Assembly: GCF_013410405.1 (NCBI RefSeq)
Contig: NZ_JACCFK010000002.1
Coordinates: 806,001-870,000, forward strand
DNA: 64,000 bases
Source: Amycolatopsis endophytica
GTDB taxonomy: Bacteria; Actinomycetota; Actinomycetes; Mycobacteriales; Pseudonocardiaceae
Direction of reading: 5' to 3'
Shown here: positions 58,791 to 64,000 of the stretch, piece after piece
Numbering within the stretch: the first letter of the stretch is position 1
Layout: each line of letters opens with the position of its first letter
Translations under genes and position numbers: made by a program
The notes under the pieces: generated by a model
Databases searched by the model: none
Told to the model about the DNA's origin: nothing
The model's input: the letters and a program-made list of their open reading frames with translations, nothing else

Positions 58791-60578
58791 GTGTTCACCA
58801 CCCGTCCCACGCTGCAGGGCACCCACGGCATGGTGTCGTCCACCCACTGGCTCGCCTCGGCGACGGCGATGGCGGTGCTGGAGGACGACGGCAACGCCTT
58901 CGACGCGGCCGTGGCCGCCGGGTTCGTGCTGCACGTCGTCGAGCCGCACCTCAACGGCCCGGCCGGCGAGGTGCCGATCATCCTCGCGCCCGCGGGCCAG
59001 GCGCCGCGCGTGCTGTGCGGGCAGGGACCGGCACCCGCGGGGGCGACGGTGGCGCACTACACCTCGCTCGGCCTGGACCTGGTGCCCGGCACCGGCCCGC
59101 TGGCCGCCGCCGTGCCCGGCGCCTTCGACGCGTGGATGCTCCTGCTGCGCGACCACGGCAGCAAGACGCTGGCCGAGGTGCTCAAGTACGCGATCTCCTA
59201 TGCCGAGAACGGCCACCCCGCGGTCGAGCGCATCGGGTCGACGATCGCGAGCGTGCGGGAGCTGTTCGAGCGGGAGTGGACCACCTCCGCGGAGGTCTAC
59301 CTGCCCGGCGGCCGTCCGCCCGCGCCCGGCGAACTGCTGCGCAATCCCGCGCTCGGCTCGACCTGGCGGCGCCTGATCATCGAAGCCGAGGCCGCCGGTC
59401 CCGGCCGGGAGAAGCAGATCGACGCCGCCCGGCGAATCTGGCGCGAGGGCTTCATCGCCGAGGCGATCGCCGAAGCCGCCGCGCATCCGGCCATGGACAC
59501 CTCCGGCGAACGGCACTCCGGCACGCTGACCGCCGACGACCTCGCCGCCTTCGAAGCGGGCTACGAAGATCCGGTCACCTACGACTGGAACGGCTGGACC
59601 GTCGCCAAGTGCGGGATGTGGAGCCAGGGCCCGGCGTTCCTGCAGCAGCTCGCCCTGCTCCCCGGCGAGCTGGAGTACGGCACGCCGGAGTACGTGCACA
59701 CGCTCATCGAGGGCACCAAACTCGCGATGGCCGACCGCGAAGCCTTCTACGGCGACAGCGCCGACGTGCCGCTGGAGTCGCTGCTTTCCCGCGAGTACAA
59801 CGATTCCCGCCGCGCCCTGATCGGTGAGCGGGCCTCGCACGAAGTGCGGCCGGGCTCGCCGGACGGGCGGCAGCCCCGGCTGAGCAAGCAGGCGCGGCTC
59901 GCCATCGGCGGCGCCGTGCCGCCCCCGCCCGCGGCCGGAGCCGGGGAGCCGACCGTGGCCAAGGACGGCACGACCCGTGGCGACACCTGCCACCTCGACA
60001 TCGCCGACCGCTGGGGCAACATGATCGCGGCCACCCCGAGCGGCGGCTGGCTGCAGTCCAATCCGGTCATCCCGTCGCTGGGTTTCCCGCTGGGCACCCG
60101 GCTGCAGATGTGCTGGCTCGACGAGGGCCTGCCCAACTCGCTGGTGCCGGGCCGCCGCCCGCGCACTACCCTCTCCCCGTCGATGGCGCTGCGCGACGGT
60201 GTGCCGGTGCTCGCGTTCGGCACGCCCGGCGGAGACCAGCAGGACCAGTGGAGCGTGCACTTCTTCCTCGCCGTCGCGTTGCGGGAAAAGGTGCGCGGCA
60301 GCCTCGACCTGCAGGGCGCGATCGACGCCCCGAACTGGCATACGGACAGTTTCCCGAGTTCGTTCTACCCGCGGGCGATGAAACCGGGAAGTGTCACCGT
60401 CGAATCCCGCATCGGCGATTCCACCATTGCCGGACTGCGCCGCCGCGGACACGACGTGGAAGTCGGCGGACCGTGGTCCGAGGGGCGGCTCTGCGCCGTC
60501 GCCCGCGACCCGGAAACCGGTGTCCTGTCAGCAGGTTCGAACCCCCGCGGCATGCAGGGCTACGCCGCCGGACGCTAG
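58791..60578 (+). CDS. Gamma-glutamyltransferase-family Ntn hydrolase
   Basis: 595 aa. Self-cleaving hydrolase family. The nucleophile Thr is Thr399 in GDTCHLDIADRWGN; TTLSPSMALRDG and GTPGGDQQDQW form the substrate and oxyanion region. No signal peptide, so it is cytosolic, unlike classical secreted GGT; the DQQDQW variant is typical of a subgroup related to acylases. GTG 58791 is a best guess (alternatives 58776, 58749). Followed by a terminator and a dipeptide-type ABC importer that may supply its substrate. Confidence 0.82.
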   Translation: MFTTRPTLQGTHGMVSSTHWLASATAMAVLEDDGNAFDAAVAAGFVLHVVEPHLNGPAGEVPIILAPAGQAPRVLCGQGPAPAGATVAHYTSLGLDLVPGTGPLAAAVPGAFDAWMLLLRDHGSKTLAEVLKYAISYAENGHPAVERIGSTIASVRELFEREWTTSAEVYLPGGRPPAPGELLRNPALGSTWRRLIIEAEAAGPGREKQIDAARRIWREGFIAEAIAEAAAHPAMDTSGERHSGTLTADDLAAFEAGYEDPVTYDWNGWTVAKCGMWSQGPAFLQQLALLPGELEYGTPEYVHTLIEGTKLAMADREAFYGDSADVPLESLLSREYNDSRRALIGERASHEVRPGSPDGRQPRLSKQARLAIGGAVPPPPAAGAGEPTVAKDGTTRGDTCHLDIADRWGNMIAATPSGGWLQSNPVIPSLGFPLGTRLQMCWLDEGLPNSLVPGRRPRTTLSPSMALRDGVPVLAFGTPGGDQQDQWSVHFFLAVALREKVRGSLDLQGAIDAPNWHTDSFPSSFYPRAMKPGSVTVESRIGDSTIAGLRRRGHDVEVGGPWSEGRLCAVARDPETGVLSAGSNPRGMQGYAAGR

Positions 60579-60604
60579 TCCGCGGCATTTCCGAAAAAGG
60601 AGCG

Positions 60605-60638
60605 ACAGCGGTCCGACCATCCCCCGGTCCGCTGTTTT
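60605..60638 (+). terminator. Hairpin terminator with U tract
   Basis: ACAGCGG (60605-60611) pairs with CCGCTGT (60629-60635), followed inward by CCG with CGG after one T-T mismatch, and TTTT at 60635-60638. It lies 26 nt after the GGT-family stop. Confidence 0.75.
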
Positions 60639-60693
60639 CTCCTGCCCGCGCATCCGCCGGCGATCGTTACCCGAATTAACCCCGCGGAAATCG

Positions 60694-60723
60694 ATGACAA
60701 ACTCCGGGAAACTACCGTAAGCT
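60694..60723 (+). promoter_or_regulatory. Candidate promoter of the peptide importer operon
   Basis: ATGACA (60694-60699), 18-bp spacer, TAAGCT (60718-60723) in a locally AT-richer region; start point about 25 nt before the ATG at 60755, with GGAG ahead of it. Confidence 0.5.
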
Positions 60724-60754
60724 GCGCACACATTCGACGCGCTGGAGTTTCCCC

Positions 60755-62395
60755 ATGGCCCACAACAATTCACGGTGGCGCGTTCTCGCCTCCGTCGCGG
60801 CGGTCACCGTGGCGTTGTCCGCGTGCGTGCCGGTGCAGCACGTGGCGAGTACCGCCGAGCACACCGACGACTACGGGACGCCGGTCGGCGCCCAGGCCGT
60901 CCAGGCCGGGGGCGAGCTGGTGATGGGGCTGTCGTCCGAGCCGGACCGGCTCGACCCGACCACGTCCAGCTCGCTCTACACCCGCTACGTGATGAGCTCG
61001 ATCTGCGAGAAGCTCTACGATCTCGACGCGCACGGGCAGGTCGTGCCACAGCTGGCCACCGCACTGCCGACCACCTCGCCGGACGGCCGCGTGGTGACCA
61101 TTCCCGTGCGCACCGGGATCACCTTCGCCGACGGCACTCCGTTCGACGCCGCGGCCGTCCGCACCAGCCTGCAACGCCACCTCACGCTCAAGGGTTCCCA
61201 GCGCACCAGCGAAATGGGCCCGGTGGACAGCGTCGAGGCGCCGGACGCCGAGCACGTCGTGCTGACCTTCGAGCAGCCGTTCGCGCCGATCACCGCCGCG
61301 CTCGCCGACCGCGCCGGGATGATCCTGTCCCCGACGGCAGTGGCCGAGCAGGGCACGAACTTCGGCGACCACCCGGTGTGCGTGGGGCCGTTCAAGTTCG
61401 TCAAGCGCGTACCGCAGACCTCGATCGAGGTCGAACGCGATCCGCTGTACTACGACGCGGCGCAGGTCCACCTCGACCGCATCCTGTACCGGATCATGCC
61501 GGACGCCAACATCCGCGCGGCCAACCTGCGCTCCGGCGACATCGAAGTGGCCGACACCATCTCGCCGCAGGACGTCGACGCGCTGGCGAAGGACCCGGAC
61601 CTGAAGGTGCTGCAGTCGCCGTCGCTGGGATACCAGGGCGTCACGATCAACACCGGCAACGTCGACGGCGCCGGAACCCCGGCGAAACCGATCGACACCC
61701 CGATCGCCCGCGACCCACGAGTGCGGGAGGCGTTCGCGTCCAGTGTGGACCGTCAGACGCTGGTCGACACCGTCTTCAACAACTGGTTCGACGTGGCCTG
61801 CTCCCCCATCGCACCGCAGACCCCGTACGCCACACCGGCGAGTGACGCCTGCCCGGCCTACGATCCGGCACGCTCGCGGCGGCTGCTCGCCGAAGCCGGG
61901 GTACCCACGCCGTACACCGTGACCCTGCAGGTCTCCAACAGCCAGGACTACCTGCGCTACGCCCAGGCCCTGCAGGCCAGCGTCGCCGAGGGCGGGTTCG
62001 ACCTCAAGATCGTGCCGGTGGAGTACTCGACGCTGCTCGACGTGCAGAAACGCGGCGACTTCGAGCTGCTGCAGCTGGGCTGGTCCGGCCGCATCGACCC
62101 GGACGGCAACACCGCCCGGTTCCTGTCCACCGGCTCCGGCGGCAACTACGGCGGATTCACCTCCGCCGAACTGGACGGGCTGCTGGACCGTGCCGCCCGG
62201 ACCACCGGCACCGCCGAGCGGGCGGACCTCTACGGGCAGGCCACCCGGGTGATCCAGCGGGAGAACCCGATCGTCTACACCTACCGGCTGCGCAATCTGA
62301 CCGTCCATTCGGCACGGATCGCCGGTGTGGAGGTCTACTCCGACGGCGTGGTCCGGCTCGGCAGGGCCGCGTTCCGCGCGGACCAGGAGGACTGA
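60755..62395 (+). CDS. Dipeptide/oligopeptide-type ABC substrate-binding lipoprotein
   Basis: 546 aa, SBP family 5. Lipobox LSAC (Cys24). Family blocks: GGELVMGLSSEPDRLDPT, ADGTPFDAAAVRTSL, GTGPFKF-like VGPFKFVKR, and DPRVREAFASSVDRQ. Binds peptides, nickel, glycosides or gamma-glutamyl compounds depending on member; the neighbouring GGT-family gene favours a gamma-glutamyl or similar amide. First gene of an operon with the two permeases (4-bp gap). Confidence 0.9.
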   Translation: MAHNNSRWRVLASVAAVTVALSACVPVQHVASTAEHTDDYGTPVGAQAVQAGGELVMGLSSEPDRLDPTTSSSLYTRYVMSSICEKLYDLDAHGQVVPQLATALPTTSPDGRVVTIPVRTGITFADGTPFDAAAVRTSLQRHLTLKGSQRTSEMGPVDSVEAPDAEHVVLTFEQPFAPITAALADRAGMILSPTAVAEQGTNFGDHPVCVGPFKFVKRVPQTSIEVERDPLYYDAAQVHLDRILYRIMPDANIRAANLRSGDIEVADTISPQDVDALAKDPDLKVLQSPSLGYQGVTINTGNVDGAGTPAKPIDTPIARDPRVREAFASSVDRQTLVDTVFNNWFDVACSPIAPQTPYATPASDACPAYDPARSRRLLAEAGVPTPYTVTLQVSNSQDYLRYAQALQASVAEGGFDLKIVPVEYSTLLDVQKRGDFELLQLGWSGRIDPDGNTARFLSTGSGGNYGGFTSAELDGLLDRAARTTGTAERADLYGQATRVIQRENPIVYTYRLRNLTVHSARIAGVEVYSDGVVRLGRAAFRADQED

Positions 62396-62399
62396 AACC

Positions 62400-63356
62400 A
62401 TGCTGCGCTACCTGTTCCACCGGCTGTGGCAGTCCGCGGTGACGCTGGTGCTCGCCTCGATCGTGGTGTTCGCCGGGGTGCGCACGCTGCCCGGCGATCC
62501 GGCGCTGGCGATGGCGGGCGAGGAGGCCGATCCGGAGACGCTGGCCGCGGTGCGCGCCCAGCTGGGCCTGGACGATCCGCTGCCGCTGCAGTACCTCAAG
62601 TTCCTCGGCCACGCGCTCACCGGCGACTTCGGCCGCTCGACCCGCACCGGCACCCCGGTGTCGGAGATGATCGGCACGACCCTGCCGGTCACCGTGCAGC
62701 TCGCGGTGTACGCGATGCTGATCGCGGTGCTGGCCGGGCTGCTGCTCGGCGTGGTCGCGGCGGTGTTCCGCGGGCGGTGGCCGGAGTGGACGGCCAACGG
62801 GTTCTCGCTGTTCGCCCTGTCGGTGCCGACGTTCTGGCTCGGCATCCTCGCCGTGGTCTACCTGTCCGTCCAACTGGGATGGTTCCCGGCCTCGGGGTAT
62901 GTGTCCCCGCTGAAGGATCCGCTGCGCGGCCTGTACTACCTGACATTGCCCGCGGTGATCCTCGGTCTGTCCCACGCGGCCGTGGTGCAGCGGCAGACCC
63001 GCGCGTCGATGGTCGGCACGCTGACCGCCGACTTCGTGCGCACCGCCCGCGCGAAGGGTCTCGGGCGCGGATCGGTGATCTTCCGCTACGGACTGCGCAA
63101 CAGCCTGATCGTGGTCACCACGATCGTCGGGCTGCAGCTCGGCGGGCTGATCGCCGGCGCCGTGGTCACCGAGCGGATCTTCAGCCTGCCGGGCATCGGC
63201 AAGCTCACGCTGGACTCGGTGTTCAGCCGCGACTACCCGGTGATCCAGGCCGTCGTGCTGGTGATCACCTTCGCCTACATCGTCATCAACCTGCTGGTCG
63301 ACGTCCTCTACACGGTCATCGACCCGCGGGTCCGCGTCTCCGGGAGGGCCGCATGA
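62400..63356 (+). CDS. ABC permease, DppB type
   Basis: 318 aa, six membrane helices. Start MLRYLFHRLWQSAV, the exported loop LGLDDPLPLQYLKFL and the coupling segment DFVRTARAKGLGRGSVIFRYGLRNSL (positions about 218-243) are typical. ATG at 62400; stop overlaps the next permease start (ATGA). Confidence 0.94.
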   Translation: MLRYLFHRLWQSAVTLVLASIVVFAGVRTLPGDPALAMAGEEADPETLAAVRAQLGLDDPLPLQYLKFLGHALTGDFGRSTRTGTPVSEMIGTTLPVTVQLAVYAMLIAVLAGLLLGVVAAVFRGRWPEWTANGFSLFALSVPTFWLGILAVVYLSVQLGWFPASGYVSPLKDPLRGLYYLTLPAVILGLSHAAVVQRQTRASMVGTLTADFVRTARAKGLGRGSVIFRYGLRNSLIVVTTIVGLQLGGLIAGAVVTERIFSLPGIGKLTLDSVFSRDYPVIQAVVLVITFAYIVINLLVDVLYTVIDPRVRVSGRAA

Positions 63357-64000
63357 CCGCGATCACCGAAGCCCCGGTCGCGCCGGGCCGGGTCCGCGGG
63401 CGGGTGTGGAAGAACCTGCTGCACAACCCGATGGGCGTGACCGGCGGCGTGCTGCTGCTGATCGTGCTCGTCGCCGGGATCTTCGCGCCGTGGCTGGCGC
63501 CCTACGCACCGTCCGAAGTGCACTTCACGACGCCGTTCCAGCAGCCCGCCACCGTCGGGTTCGCACTCGGCACCGACGACCTGGGCCGCGACGTGCTCTC
63601 CCGCGTGCTGTACGGCACCCGCACCTCGCTGGAGGTCGGGTTGCTGTCAGTGCTGCTGGCGGTCGTCGTCGGTGTCCCGCTGGGACTGCTGTCCGGGTAC
63701 TGGCGGTGGCTGGACGCGATCGTGTCCCGGCTGACCGACCTGATGCTCGCGTTCCCGTTCCTGCTGCTCGCGGTCGGGCTGGCCGCGATCAACGGCGGCG
63801 GGCTCGGCAACGCGGCGATCGCGCTGGGCATCACCAACATCCCGGCGATGATCCGCGTGGTCCGGGCTGAGACGCTGCGGATGAAGGACAGCGACTTCGT
63901 GCTCGCCGCGCACACCATGCACGCCGGGCCGTGGCGGATCCTCGGTCAGCACGTGCTGCCCAACGCGGCGTCGGCGATCATCGTGCAGGCCACGGTGATC
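63353..64000 (+). CDS. ABC permease, DppC type (partial)
   Basis: First 216 codons only; runs off the right edge. LLIVLVAGIFAPWLAPY is the first helix, FALGTDDLGRDVLSRVLYGTRTSL the typical DppC loop, and DSDFVLAAHTMHAGPWRILGQHVLPNA the start of the coupling segment. The ATPase subunits should follow outside the window. Confidence 0.93.
   Translation, partial: MTAITEAPVAPGRVRGRVWKNLLHNPMGVTGGVLLLIVLVAGIFAPWLAPYAPSEVHFTTPFQQPATVGFALGTDDLGRDVLSRVLYGTRTSLEVGLLSVLLAVVVGVPLGLLSGYWRWLDAIVSRLTDLMLAFPFLLLAVGLAAINGGGLGNAAIALGITNIPAMIRVVRAETLRMKDSDFVLAAHTMHAGPWRILGQHVLPNAASAIIVQATVI

Overview
The window is very GC-rich, with many GTG starts, short ATGA-type gene overlaps, several apparently leaderless promoters and dense coding on both strands. 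The gene content (GlgE with TreS-Mak, a PruC-like regulator beside pruA/pruB, a DinB2-type polymerase, a secreted DUF6801 protein, PucR-type regulators) points to a filamentous actinobacterium of the Pseudonocardiaceae, most likely Amycolatopsis or a close relative. I found no rRNA, tRNA, CRISPR array, insertion sequence, phage or integrase.

Left part (1-9138): a sugar-use locus. A ROK repressor, a double-domain sugar ABC ATPase and an RbsC-type permease (cut by the window edge) form one leftward operon. A second ROK protein follows. A Tat-exported TIM-barrel sugar isomerase/epimerase-like protein and a very large secreted glucose/sorbosone-dehydrogenase-like protein (propeller, PKD, CBM6-like and C-terminal domains) run rightward. 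9139-18219 is mixed: a CapA-like lipoprotein, a DUF2235 hydrolase, two tandem PucR-type regulators, an acyl-AMP-ligase-like protein with a broken ATP loop, a secreted DUF6801 protein, an acidic small protein and an SDR with an altered catalytic pair. A 419-bp gap here carries arrays of 21-bp repeats.

Centre (18213-37600): a nearly unbroken 19-kb alpha-glucan/trehalose block: a cytosolic GH13 amylase, malQ, glgX, treY, treZ, a second glgX, glgE, treS, mak and glgB. TreX/Y/Z turn glucan into trehalose. TreS and Mak turn trehalose into maltose and maltose-1-phosphate. GlgE and GlgB rebuild branched alpha-glucan. MalQ and the amylase handle short maltooligosaccharides. The block therefore encodes an almost closed glucan-trehalose cycle.

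Right part (37757-64000): a TetR regulator; a small unknown protein; the proline catabolism locus (PruC-like regulator divergent from pruA-pruB); a beta-lactamase-fold hydrolase; an ssuCBAD-type sulfonate uptake/desulfonation operon; an FtsX-type ABC exporter; a tandem universal stress protein; a quinone-oxidoreductase-like MDR protein; a DUF2332 pseudogene; a DinB2-like polymerase lacking the aromatic steric gate; a cytosolic BtuF-like protein convergent with an OsmC protein; a lysA paralogue; a small membrane protein; and a LysR regulator divergent from a gamma-glutamyltransferase-family gene that precedes a dipeptide-type ABC importer cut by the right edge.

Most genes are ordinary family members. 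The most unusual items are the 21-bp intergenic repeats and the competing palindromes after glgB, the DinB2 with isoleucine at the steric gate, the A3-loop-deleted adenylating-enzyme homologue, the F-x3-R SDR, and a start codon placed in the loop of a perfect 14-bp hairpin.
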